Shown here: positions 52,697-61,167 of the stretch, in pieces | How positions within the stretch are numbered: position 1 is the stretch's first letter | Layout of the letters: each line of letters begins with the position of its first letter | From: Kurthia huakuii LAM0618 | GTDB lineage: Bacteria > Bacillota > Bacilli > Bacillales_A > Planococcaceae | Assembly: GCF_000505545.1 (NCBI RefSeq) | Contig: NZ_AYTB01000007.1 | Span: 186,001 to 250,000, forward strand | Direction of reading: 5' to 3' | Length of the DNA stretch: 64,000 nucleotides | Notes under the pieces: generated by a model | What the model was told of the DNA's origin: nothing | The model's input: only the letters and a program-made list of their open reading frames with translations | The model's database searches: none | Made by a program: the position numbers and the translations under genes

Positions 52697-53041
52697 ATGT
52701 CAAACATTATTACAGAAATTACAAAAGAACAATTACGCACTGACATCCCAGCTTTCCGTGCTGGTGATACAGTAATCGTCGACGTTAAAGTTGTCGAAGG
52801 TACTCGCGAACGTATCCAAAAATTCGAAGGTGTTGTAATCAAACGTCGTGGTGGCGGTATCAGCGAAACTTTCACTGTTCGTAAAATCTCTTACGGTGTA
52901 GGCGTTGAACGTACATTCCCAGTTAATACACCAAAAATCGCAGCACTTACAGTTACTCGTCGTGGTAAAGTACGTCGTGCTAAATTATACTACCTACGTA
53001 ACTTACGTGGTAAAGCTGCTCGTATTAAAGAAATTCGCTAA
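52697..53041 (+). CDS. rplS: 50S ribosomal protein L19
   Basis: A large-subunit protein near the 30S interface. The 114-residue product has [20 protein letters not shown] and [13 protein letters not shown], typical of L19. ATG 52697 follows AAAGGAGA. It has its own promoter and terminator, so it forms a single-gene unit. Confidence 0.97.
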   Translation: MSNIITEITKEQLRTDIPAFRAGDTVIVDVKVVEGTRERIQKFEGVVIKRRGGGISETFTVRKISYGVGVERTFPVNTPKIAALTVTRRGKVRRAKLYYLRNLRGKAARIKEIR

Positions 53042-53064
53042 TTTCTATTTACAAGCACGAAAGG

Positions 53065-53095
53065 AGTGTAGAGCAATTTGCTCTACACTTTTTTC
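53065..53095 (+). terminator. Terminator after rplS
   Basis: A perfect 10-bp stem (53065-53074 with 53080-53089), a 5-base loop and six T. Confidence 0.9.
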
Positions 53096-53117
53096 ATGTT
53101 TTAGACTATCAATCTTT

Positions 53118-53146
53118 TTGCCTACATTCAAAAATACTTGTACAAT
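53118..53146 (+). promoter_or_regulatory. Candidate promoter of the signal peptidase gene
   Basis: TTGCCT (53118-53123), a 17-base spacer and TACAAT (53141-53146), 28 bases before the start codon. Confidence 0.6.
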
Positions 53147-53174
53147 GAATAAAGTAGAGTGAGGTGGTGGCAGT

Positions 53175-53744
53175 ATGGAAGAAAAACAAATAAAGAAGGA
53201 AAAAAGCGACCTGTGGGAATGGGTTAAAGCGCTGGTCATTGCTTTTTTATTAGCAGCATTAATTCGCTTTGTATTGTTTACACCAATTGTTGTCGATGGT
53301 GAATCAATGATGCCTACGCTTGAAAGTGGTGAGCGTATGATTGTCAATAAACTGAATTATAAGATAGGAGATATTCAGCATTTTGATATTGTTGTTTTCC
53401 ATGCACCTGAAAAGAAAGATTATATAAAGCGGGTAATCGGTGTTCCAGGAGATACACTTGAGTATAAAAATGACCAACTATATATTAATGGTAAGAAAAT
53501 AAATGAACCATATTTACAAGATTATAAAAACCAAATTGTTGATGGTGGTACACTAACAGAAGATTTTAGTTTACTGGATTATACAGGAAAAAAAATTATT
53601 CCAAAAGGCTCTTATTTTGTAATGGGTGATAACCGCCGTAATAGTAAAGATAGTCGACATATTGGACTTGTATCAGAAGAGGAGATTGTTGGGAAGGCAA
53701 GTGTTGTCTTTTGGCCAATTGAAAACTTTGGTACTGTAGATTAA
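53175..53744 (+). CDS. lepB: Signal peptidase I
   Basis: This enzyme cleaves signal peptides of secreted proteins outside the membrane. The 189 residues have one N-terminal membrane helix (about 17-36), the catalytic serine in GESMMPTL (S44) and the general-base lysine in [13 protein letters not shown] (K85), plus [11 protein letters not shown] near the end. This single-anchor form is the Bacillus SipS type. It is placed between rplS and rbgA, as in several Bacillales. Confidence 0.95.
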   Translation: MEEKQIKKEKSDLWEWVKALVIAFLLAALIRFVLFTPIVVDGESMMPTLESGERMIVNKLNYKIGDIQHFDIVVFHAPEKKDYIKRVIGVPGDTLEYKNDQLYINGKKINEPYLQDYKNQIVDGGTLTEDFSLLDYTGKKIIPKGSYFVMGDNRRNSKDSRHIGLVSEEEIVGKASVVFWPIENFGTVD

Positions 53745-53757
53745 GAGGAGAGATATT

Positions 53758-54612
53758 ATGACGATTCAATGGTTTCCAGGGCATATGGCCAAAGCGCGCC
53801 GACAAGTTACAGAAAATTTAAAGCTAGTCGATATTGTATTTGAGCTTATTGATGCGCGTTTACCAATGTCATCGCGCAATCCAATGTTAGATGATATTAT
53901 TCACCAAAAAAATCGCTTGTTAATTTTAAATAAAGCGGATATGGCAGATGAGCTACAAACGAAGCGATGGATTCAATTTTTTCAAGAAAAAGGACATAAA
54001 GCTGTTGCTGTTAACTCGCTTGATAGCAAGGGGTTAAAGCGTGTTACAAAAGCTGCTGAAGAAGTGTTGGCAGAAAAATGGGAGCGTATGCGTAAAAAAG
54101 GCTTGAAACCACGAGCAATTCGCGCCATGATTGTAGGAATTCCGAATGTGGGAAAATCAACAATGATTAATCGCTTAGCGAAAAAAAATGTAGCGCGAAC
54201 AGGGAATATGCCGGGTGTGACAAAGTCTCAGCAGTGGATTAGAGTAGGTAAGGAATTAGAACTACTTGATACGCCAGGGATTTTATGGCCAAAATTTGAA
54301 GATCAACGTGTTGGCGCTAAATTGGCGGTTACAGGTGCCATTAAAGATGCTATTACAAACATGGATGATTTAGCGATTTTTGGGTTAAACTTTTTAGAGA
54401 CGTATTATCCACAACGTTTACACGAGCGTTATCAAATTGACGGTTTAGAAGATCCTATCGTTGGGACATTTGATCACATTGGTAAGTTGCGTAACATTAA
54501 AGTTTCTGGTGGCGACATTGATTATGCACTTGTTTCTGAATTAATTGTTCGTGATATTCGTAACGAACATTTAGGAAAATTAACATTTGATTTTGTAGAA
54601 GATTACGAGTAA
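53758..54612 (+). CDS. rbgA: Ribosome biogenesis GTPase YlqF/RbgA
   Basis: RbgA is needed for late 50S assembly. The 284-residue circularly permuted GTPase has motifs in the order NKAD (58-61), GIPNVGKST (127-135) and DTPG (171-174), and a C-terminal helical domain. It follows the signal peptidase gene by 13 bases. Confidence 0.96.
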   Translation: MTIQWFPGHMAKARRQVTENLKLVDIVFELIDARLPMSSRNPMLDDIIHQKNRLLILNKADMADELQTKRWIQFFQEKGHKAVAVNSLDSKGLKRVTKAAEEVLAEKWERMRKKGLKPRAIRAMIVGIPNVGKSTMINRLAKKNVARTGNMPGVTKSQQWIRVGKELELLDTPGILWPKFEDQRVGAKLAVTGAIKDAITNMDDLAIFGLNFLETYYPQRLHERYQIDGLEDPIVGTFDHIGKLRNIKVSGGDIDYALVSELIVRDIRNEHLGKLTFDFVEDYE

Positions 54613-54624
54613 ATGCCAATTGGT

Positions 54625-54657
54625 CGACAATGTCTTTTAGGCATTGTCGGCTTTTTC
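54625..54657 (+). terminator. Terminator after rbgA
   Basis: An 8-bp stem CGACAATG/CATTGTCG (54625-54632 with 54642-54649), a 9-base loop and a GCTTTTTC tail. Confidence 0.75.
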
Positions 54658-54699
54658 ATTACATAGCGGCCATTTTTAGCCGATAGAAGGAGTAGTTCA

Positions 54700-55473
54700 A
54701 TGACAACGATTAAAGAAATAAAAGAAAAATTAGCAAAAGAAACATCGTGGCAAAATTGGATGGATGAATTGGAAAAAGATGCGCGTACAGGTGTACAAAA
54801 TGCATTGAACACGTGGCGCCGAACGCAAGTCAAACAACAAAAATTATTTGATGAGCATTATGCTAAGTTAGCATTCGATGAATCATTTCGTAACGATAAG
54901 ATAGTACTCATTGCTGGAACAGATGAAGCAGGGCGTGGTCCATTAGCGGGCCCTGTCGTAACAGCCGCTGTTATTTTACCAAATGATGCCTGCGAGAATT
55001 TAATTGGATTAAACGACTCAAAGCAATTATCGCATGAGAAGCGCGAAGAATTTATCGATAAAATTATGGATACAGCAGTAGCGACGGCAGTCCATTTTCA
55101 ATCGGTTAATGTGATTGATGACATTAATATTTATGAAGCGACTCGACAATCGATGAAGGCATCTATTGAAAATTTAGCAATACCACCAGATTATGTACTA
55201 GCAGATGCGATGACATTAGATATAGAAATTGCACAAAGCTCAATTATTAAAGGAGATGCTAAAAGTTTAGCAATTGCAGCCGCTTCTATTTTAGCAAAAA
55301 CGGCACGAGATCATTATATGGAGGAAATGGATGTGAAATATCCTGGATATGGCTTTGCACAACATGCAGGTTATGGAACAAAACAACATTTAGAAGCGAT
55401 AAACCATCTTGGCGTAACTCCGATTCATCGAAAAACATTCGAGCCAATCAAAACGATGCTTTCGAAAGGATGA
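54700..55473 (+). CDS. rnhB: Ribonuclease HII
   Basis: RNase HII removes RNA from RNA-DNA hybrids, including single ribonucleotides. The 257-residue protein has the N-terminal helical extension of about 70 residues usual in Bacillus RnhB, then GTDEAGRGPLAGP (D75, E76) and further acidic active-site residues such as that in LADAMTL. It starts 4 bases upstream of the ylqG pair as part of one transcript. Confidence 0.96.
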   Translation: MTTIKEIKEKLAKETSWQNWMDELEKDARTGVQNALNTWRRTQVKQQKLFDEHYAKLAFDESFRNDKIVLIAGTDEAGRGPLAGPVVTAAVILPNDACENLIGLNDSKQLSHEKREEFIDKIMDTAVATAVHFQSVNVIDDINIYEATRQSMKASIENLAIPPDYVLADAMTLDIEIAQSSIIKGDAKSLAIAAASILAKTARDHYMEEMDVKYPGYGFAQHAGYGTKQHLEAINHLGVTPIHRKTFEPIKTMLSKG

Positions 55474-55477
55474 GAAT

Positions 55478-57562
55478 ATGAATTTAGCAGGCGTAAATGT
55501 ACAACAAGCACAAATGTCATCTAAGCAACAGGCAATCGTTGTAAAAGAAGGACAGGTGTTACATGGCACAATTAAAAAACTCTATCCGGATCAAAAAGCA
55601 GAAATTCAAGTAGGTAATCAAAAAATGATGGCACAACTAGAAATGCCATTAAAAGCTGGTGACGCACATTTCTTTCAAGTGACAGGTACTTCGCCAGAGT
55701 TATCTTTAAAATTAGTTTCTGGGCCTTTGACATCGCAATCAACGACACAGCAAGCATTACAATTAATGAAAAGTATGAATTTACCTGATTCAAAGGAAAT
55801 GCAGCAAATCATCAAACAGTTTTTAAAGCAAGATGTACCAATGTCACGTGAGCAGTTAATCCAAGCTGAACACGTATTAAAATCGACAACGATTCCGGCA
55901 ACGCAAGCATTAGATGCATTATCTAAAATCGTACAGTTAAAATTACCGATGACCGAAAATTCATTGCAAGCAATTGTACAAGGGAGCGCTAAAACAGGTT
56001 TTCAAGCTGCGTTACAAAACTTACAGCAACTTATTCAAAATGATTCATCATTAAGTGGTTCGCTTAAAGAAGCGCTTTTAAATAGCTTATTGCGGTTACA
56101 AAAACCATTGGCAATTGAAACGGGTAGCGTCATGTTAGCCAAAATGCTAGACAGCTTGCTATCAGCCGCAACGAGTGCGACAACAAAGCAAGCGATGTTA
56201 GCAATGTTACGAGAAGCTGGCGTATTGCCGCAAAATGCCAATATGATGAATTTTTTATCAAATTCATTAGGAAAAGCTGATGCTAATCCGACAGCAACGT
56301 TACAAAACGCTTTGCAACTTGTACAACAAAATCCGCAAAATCTAGAAGCACGAGCAGCATTACAACAAGCTATACTTAACCACACGGGGATAAGTTCATC
56401 ATCAAAAGAAGCGGTTATGACAGCATTAAATCGCGTTAGCCTTGCGCCAACAAATCCGTATATAGCACAGTTAAGTACAGTTGTTTCAAATGCATCGGCT
56501 ACAACAAATCCTGCAACACCAACGCAAATATTAAATACTATTGTACAAACAAACCTGACAAATCTATCACCCGTTCTATCACAATTAGCACAAACGGTTC
56601 AACAAGATGGGCAATTGCCACAAGCATCAAAAGAAGCAATTATAACAGTATTACAAAAATTTGATTCCGCGCAAGCATCAACGCAAACGATTCAAACATT
56701 AGCTAAAAATATACAGCATGAATTAGTAAAAGGGTATAGCGAACAATTGCAACAACAACCATTGCAACAAGGTGTGACTCAGCAAACAAAAATACAGTTA
56801 TTGCAATTGTTAGGTGTGCAACCACAAATGATGGACGAGGCTATGGAAGCGTTGACATATCAAGCAACAAAAACAGTTAATCCAATAACACAGCAACTAT
56901 TGCAAAATACCGAATTGCAACTGCAACAACAAATGAATGGAAAAGCATTCGAAATAATTTTACGACATACATTGCAAAGTTTAGGGCTCAATTATGAAGC
57001 AAATTTAAGTAATAAAGATACAAACTTAGAACAACTTCAGCAGCAACTAAAACCACAATTAATGGCCTTATTACAAGATGAAACAGCACATTCCACAACG
57101 CGCCAAGCAGCGGAAAATATTGTGGCGCGAATGAATGGAATGCATTTTTTATCAGGGGAAAATGGACCACAGCATCAGTTGATTATGCAAGTTCCACTTG
57201 ATTTTTTTGGCAAGCAAACAGATGCCACGTTACAGTGGAATGGCCGCATGAAGAAAAATGGAAAAATTGATGCTGATTATGCACGGGTCATGTTTTATTT
57301 AGATTTAGCGTCGTTAGAGGAAACTGTTATTGATATGCAAGTTCAAAGTCGCGTCATTACTGTAACAGTGTATAATGAAAAACATGATTTAATGCAGTTT
57401 GCTGAGCCGTTGAGAGCATCGTTAGAAAAGGGGCTAGAAGCGCACGATTACAAATTATCCGGTGTCTTAATAAAACCATTTGAACGCGCTACAAAAGACG
57501 TGAAACCGATGTTGCATGCAACGACAAGTACTGGTGAAGGAGGAGTTGATTTGCGTATATGA
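55478..57562 (+). CDS. ylqG: FliK-like (hook-length control-type) protein, YlqG family
   Basis: The function is not known. The 694 residues are very rich in Gln, Ala, Leu and Thr. Residues about 1-80 look like a small beta domain. A long helical, low-complexity middle (about 80-560) contains many Gln-Gln runs. The C-terminal part (about 565-690, from VPLDFFG to SGVLIKPF) resembles the Flg_hook domain of FliK in pattern. It starts 4 bases after rnhB and overlaps ylqH by four. It is placed like ylqG of B. subtilis. No signal peptide or membrane helix is visible. Confidence 0.82.
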   Translation: MNLAGVNVQQAQMSSKQQAIVVKEGQVLHGTIKKLYPDQKAEIQVGNQKMMAQLEMPLKAGDAHFFQVTGTSPELSLKLVSGPLTSQSTTQQALQLMKSMNLPDSKEMQQIIKQFLKQDVPMSREQLIQAEHVLKSTTIPATQALDALSKIVQLKLPMTENSLQAIVQGSAKTGFQAALQNLQQLIQNDSSLSGSLKEALLNSLLRLQKPLAIETGSVMLAKMLDSLLSAATSATTKQAMLAMLREAGVLPQNANMMNFLSNSLGKADANPTATLQNALQLVQQNPQNLEARAALQQAILNHTGISSSSKEAVMTALNRVSLAPTNPYIAQLSTVVSNASATTNPATPTQILNTIVQTNLTNLSPVLSQLAQTVQQDGQLPQASKEAIITVLQKFDSAQASTQTIQTLAKNIQHELVKGYSEQLQQQPLQQGVTQQTKIQLLQLLGVQPQMMDEAMEALTYQATKTVNPITQQLLQNTELQLQQQMNGKAFEIILRHTLQSLGLNYEANLSNKDTNLEQLQQQLKPQLMALLQDETAHSTTRQAAENIVARMNGMHFLSGENGPQHQLIMQVPLDFFGKQTDATLQWNGRMKKNGKIDADYARVMFYLDLASLEETVIDMQVQSRVITVTVYNEKHDLMQFAEPLRASLEKGLEAHDYKLSGVLIKPFERATKDVKPMLHATTSTGEGGVDLRI

Positions 57563-57855
57563 TGGAACAACATGAAAAAAGACAAGAAGCAGTTGCGCTT
57601 AACTTTGATCCAAGCAGTGGCGGAGCACCGAAAGTTTTGGCAAAAGGCAAGGGAAAAATTGCTGAGAATATTTTAGAGCAAGCAAAAATGCATGATATTC
57701 CAATTCAAGAGGACCCCTCTCTTGTCCAATTATTAGGACAATTAGATTTAAATGAGTCTATTCCTGAAGAATTATATCAAGCAGTAGCAGAAGTTTTTGC
57801 CTTTATTTATCGATTGGATCGTACGTATGATAGCGTCCAAAAAAAAATCCGCTAA
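57559..57855 (+). CDS. ylqH: FlhB C-terminal-like protein, YlqH family
   Basis: The 98-residue protein matches the cytoplasmic C-terminal domain of FlhB/EscU export switches: AVALNFDP near the N-terminus, GAPKVLAKGKG, IPIQEDPSLVQLL and IPEELYQAVAEVFAFIYRLD. It lacks the membrane part of FlhB, and also the NPTH self-cleavage site: the similarity begins just past it. The pairing with a FliK-like gene copies the flagellar switch partners, but no flagellar genes are nearby. The last codons lie in the left arm of the terminator. Confidence 0.88.
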   Translation: MMEQHEKRQEAVALNFDPSSGGAPKVLAKGKGKIAENILEQAKMHDIPIQEDPSLVQLLGQLDLNESIPEELYQAVAEVFAFIYRLDRTYDSVQKKIR

Positions 57856-57888
57856 ATTTCGTTGTGCGAAATTTAGCGGATTTTGTGT
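57844..57888 (+). terminator. Terminator of the rnhB-ylqG-ylqH unit
   Basis: A stem of at least 17 bp (57845-57861 with 57867-57883), a 5-base loop, then TTTTGTGT. The left arm includes the ylqH stop codon (57853-57855). Confidence 0.88.
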
Positions 57889-57937
57889 CTAAAGAAGAAA
57901 TTTATAGAAAATATAAAAGATATTGTAGTATAAAACA

Positions 57938-57966
57938 TAGACAGTTTAGAATATTTTATATACAAT
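57938..57966 (+). promoter_or_regulatory. Promoter of sucCD
   Basis: TAGACA (57938-57943), a 17-base spacer and TACAAT (57961-57966), 46 bases before sucC. Confidence 0.7.
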
Positions 57967-58012
57967 AAAGAATGTAACATGAAAGTTTTACAAAGAGATG
58001 GGAGGAAGTTTC

Positions 58013-59173
58013 ATGAATATCCATGAGTATCAAGGGAAAGAGATTCTTCGTCAAAATGGGGTAAAGGTTCCTAAAGGTATCGTTGCATTTTCACCAAAAG
58101 AAGCGGTGAAGGCAGCTAAAGAATTAGGTTCCGAGGTAGTAGTAGTGAAAGCTCAAATCCATGCTGGGGGGCGTGGTAAAGCAGGCGGTGTCAAAATCGC
58201 AAAATCACTAGACGAAGTAGAACAATACGCAAAAGAACTTTTAGGTAAAGTATTGGTAACACACCAAACTGGTCCAGAAGGAAAAGAAATTAAGCGCCTT
58301 TACATAGAGGAAGGCTCAGATATTAAAAAAGAGTATTATGTAAGCTTACTCGTTGATCGCGCGACTTCACGTGTAACACTAATGGGGTCTGAAGAGGGCG
58401 GTATGAATATCGAAGAGGTTGCAGAAGAAACGCCGGAGAAAATCTTTACAGAAGTGGTAGATCCTATTGTAGGATTAACGGCTTTCCAAGCGCGTCGTCT
58501 TGCGTTTAATATTAATATTCCGAATAATTTGATAAATAAAGCAGCAGACCTATTCTTAGGTTTATATAAAACATTCATCGAAAAAGATGCTTCTGTTGTG
58601 GAAATTAATCCACTTGTTGTGACAGGTGGAGATGAAGTTGTTGCATTAGATGCGAAATTCAACTTCGATGGCAACAGTTTATATCGTCATGCGGATGTAG
58701 TAGAACTGCGCGACTATGATGAAGAAGATCCGAAAGAAATCGAAGCATCAAAACATGACTTAAGTTATATTCCACTAGATGGCTCAATTGGTTGTTTAGT
58801 AAATGGTGCCGGACTTGCAATGGCAACAATGGATACAATTGGTTACTACGGTGGTAGCCCAGCGAACTTTTTAGATGTTGGTGGTAGTGCAACACCAGAA
58901 AAAGTTAAAGAAGCATTTAAAATCATTCTTTCAGATGCACAAGTAAAAGGTATTTTCGTTAATATCTTCGGTGGCATTATGAAATGTGATGTAATTGCAG
59001 AAGGTGTTGTAGCAGCAGCAGGCGAACTAGGTTTAGAAGTCCCACTTGTTGTTCGTTTAGAAGGTACGAATGTTGAGTTAGGTAAAGAAATTTTACGTCA
59101 TTCAACACTAAATATCGTGGCAGCAGCATCACTTGCAGACGGCGCACAAAAAATTGTAGAGCTTGTAGGCTAA
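58013..59173 (+). CDS. sucC: Succinyl-CoA synthetase, beta subunit (ADP-forming type)
   Basis: With SucD it converts succinyl-CoA to succinate and makes ATP or GTP in the TCA cycle. The 386 residues have the ATP-grasp domain ([13 protein letters not shown] at the N-terminus, [10 protein letters not shown]) and the C-terminal ligase domain ([12 protein letters not shown]). ATG 58013 lies behind GGAGGA; an in-frame ATG at 57998 is before that site. sucD follows after 17 bases. Confidence 0.97.
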   Translation: MNIHEYQGKEILRQNGVKVPKGIVAFSPKEAVKAAKELGSEVVVVKAQIHAGGRGKAGGVKIAKSLDEVEQYAKELLGKVLVTHQTGPEGKEIKRLYIEEGSDIKKEYYVSLLVDRATSRVTLMGSEEGGMNIEEVAEETPEKIFTEVVDPIVGLTAFQARRLAFNINIPNNLINKAADLFLGLYKTFIEKDASVVEINPLVVTGGDEVVALDAKFNFDGNSLYRHADVVELRDYDEEDPKEIEASKHDLSYIPLDGSIGCLVNGAGLAMATMDTIGYYGGSPANFLDVGGSATPEKVKEAFKIILSDAQVKGIFVNIFGGIMKCDVIAEGVVAAAGELGLEVPLVVRLEGTNVELGKEILRHSTLNIVAAASLADGAQKIVELVG

Positions 59174-59190
59174 GAAAGGGTGGAATAAAC

Positions 59191-60111
59191 ATGGGTATTT
59201 TCATCAATAAAGATACAAAGGTGCTTGTTCAAGGTATTACAGGTTCAACAGCACTTTTCCATACAAAACAAATGTTGGAATATGGTACAAAAATCGTTGC
59301 AGGTGTAACGCCTGGTAAAGGTGGGACGTCTATCGAAGGTGTTCCAGTATTTAATACAGTTAAAGAAGCAGTAGAAGCAACAGGTTGTAATGTATCTGTA
59401 GTATACGTACCTGCACGTTTTGCAGCAGACTCAATTTTAGAAGCAGTAGAAGCAGAATTAGATATGGTTATTTGTATTACTGAACATATTCCTGTCTTAG
59501 ATATGGTTCGTGTAAAGCGCTACATGGAAGGCAAAAAAACACGTTTAGTAGGACCAAACTGCCCAGGTGTTATTACTGCTGATGAATGTAAAATTGGTAT
59601 TATGCCAGGATATATTCATACAAAAGGTCATGTGGGAGTTGTATCGCGTTCTGGTACTTTAACATATGAAGCAGTACATCAATTAACAACAGCAGGTATT
59701 GGTCAAACAACTGCTGTAGGTATTGGTGGGGACCCTGTAAATGGCACAAACTTCATTGATGTACTAAAAGAATTTGAAGCTGATCCAGAAACATTAGGTG
59801 TTGTCATGATTGGTGAAATTGGTGGTACAGCAGAAGAAGAAGCAGCTGAATATGTGAAAAATCATATGACAAAACCAGTTGTGGCATTCATCGCTGGTCA
59901 AACGGCACCTCCAGGCAAACGAATGGGGCATGCGGGTGCAATTATTTCAGGTGGTAAAGGAACGGCAACAGATAAAATTGCAGCACTTAATGCGGCAGGT
60001 ATTGAAGTTGCGCCTACTCCATCAACAATCGGTGAAACTTTTATTAAAGTAGTTAAAGAACAAGGTATTTATGATCAAGTAAAAACACATGCTGAAAAGC
60101 AACATGTGTAA
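59191..60111 (+). CDS. sucD: Succinyl-CoA synthetase, alpha subunit
   Basis: The CoA-binding and phosphohistidine subunit. The 306 residues include the N-terminal Rossmann CoA-binding domain ([12 protein letters not shown]) and the active-site histidine in [10 protein letters not shown] (H247), matching the E. coli His246 position. The last few residues extend slightly beyond the common length of about 300. It is closed by a strong terminator. Confidence 0.97.
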   Translation: MGIFINKDTKVLVQGITGSTALFHTKQMLEYGTKIVAGVTPGKGGTSIEGVPVFNTVKEAVEATGCNVSVVYVPARFAADSILEAVEAELDMVICITEHIPVLDMVRVKRYMEGKKTRLVGPNCPGVITADECKIGIMPGYIHTKGHVGVVSRSGTLTYEAVHQLTTAGIGQTTAVGIGGDPVNGTNFIDVLKEFEADPETLGVVMIGEIGGTAEEEAAEYVKNHMTKPVVAFIAGQTAPPGKRMGHAGAIISGGKGTATDKIAALNAAGIEVAPTPSTIGETFIKVVKEQGIYDQVKTHAEKQHV

Positions 60112-60123
60112 AATTTAAGAAAA

Positions 60124-60167
60124 AAATAAACGGGATTGCGTGTAAACGCGGTCCCGTTTATTTTTTT
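60124..60167 (+). terminator. Terminator after sucD, abutting dprA
   Basis: A 12-bp outer stem (60124-60135 with 60152-60163), an inner GCGT/ACGC stem and a T run. It ends one base before the dprA ribosome-binding site. Confidence 0.88.
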
Positions 60168-60183
60168 GGAGAGGATGAGGTTT

Positions 60184-61071
60184 ATGTTACAACAATCATT
60201 GCGAGAATTTTTATTGAGGTTACATTATGTTATGCCTGTGCCTATTAACCGTTTTTGGCCATTATTAATGACTTTTCAACACACTGAAGAAATTTCTGTA
60301 CAACAATTAACAAAATTTCTTAAAATCACTACGCCAAAAGCTACTCAACTACAAAAGTTTTTGCAAGAGCATCAAAATTTTTCTTTTTCTTCATATTATA
60401 AAGAACAAGGAATTGAGCCAATTACATTTTTTGATGCAAATTATCCAGAGAATTTACGTCAAATTTATGATCCACCAAGTGTTATTTATGCTAAAGGTAA
60501 ACTTGATATTTTGCAAAATCAACGAAAAATTGCAGTTGTAGGTTCACGAAAAGCATCAAAATATTCGAAAGATGTTTTAGAACACTTACTACCATCGCTT
60601 GTAAACGAAGAATTTGTCGTTGTAAGCGGTTTAGCTAAGGGGGCCGACAAAATGGCTCATGATGTGACAATGAAGCTAGGAGGGGCTACAATTGGTGTAT
60701 TAGGGTATGGTTTTCAGCATATTTATCCAAGAGAACATGGTGACTTGATGAAAGAGATGAGTCAAACGCAGTTACTTATTAGTGAATACCCACCGTATAT
60801 GGGGCCGAAAAAGTGGCAATTTCCAATGAGAAATCGTCTGATTAGCGGAATAAGTTGGGGAATTCTTGTGACAGAAGCACAAAAAAAGAGTGGGACTTTA
60901 TCAACGGTAGATTATGGATTGGACCACGGAAGAATGATTTTTGTGATTCCTGGAAATATTTTGTCACCTCTTTCTGAATTACCCCATAAATTGGCTTCAG
61001 AAGGTGCTACGCTTGTATGGAACGGCTCTCAAATCCTTGAAGAAATGGCCGGTTTTTTATTTTTGAAATGA
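60184..61071 (+). CDS. dprA: DNA-processing protein DprA (Smf)
   Basis: DprA protects incoming single-stranded DNA in natural transformation and loads RecA. The 295-residue protein has a short N-terminal helical region and the Rossmann-like DprA domain with VGSRKAS, SGLAKGAD, SEYPP and FPMRNR. ATG 60184 lies behind GGAGAGG; the frame extends 16 codons upstream into the terminator and is rejected. No separate promoter was seen in the 16 bases between the terminator and the start. Confidence 0.95.
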   Translation: MLQQSLREFLLRLHYVMPVPINRFWPLLMTFQHTEEISVQQLTKFLKITTPKATQLQKFLQEHQNFSFSSYYKEQGIEPITFFDANYPENLRQIYDPPSVIYAKGKLDILQNQRKIAVVGSRKASKYSKDVLEHLLPSLVNEEFVVVSGLAKGADKMAHDVTMKLGGATIGVLGYGFQHIYPREHGDLMKEMSQTQLLISEYPPYMGPKKWQFPMRNRLISGISWGILVTEAQKKSGTLSTVDYGLDHGRMIFVIPGNILSPLSELPHKLASEGATLVWNGSQILEEMAGFLFLK

Positions 61072-61077
61072 AAAATG

Positions 61078-61114
61078 GTTGCAAAACTTGGATTTCTGTT
61101 ATACATTTTGCAAC
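61078..61114 (+). promoter_or_regulatory. Candidate topA promoter inside an inverted repeat
   Basis: GTTGCAAAA (61078-61086) and TTTTGCAAC (61106-61114) form a perfect 9-bp inverted repeat, 19 bases apart. An extended -10 box TGTTATACA lies between the arms (61097-61105). The layout suggests an operator or a hairpin over the topA promoter. Confidence 0.45.
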
Positions 61115-61167
61115 AGGTATTTGTTTTTAAATTAAGAAACTTCACCTCTTACTAAGGGGGAAATCAC

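Noticed and set aside
57559-57855. Truncated flhB pseudogene
   Set aside because: The frame is intact with a coupled start, and the same short form exists as ylqH in Bacillus, so it is a real short gene.
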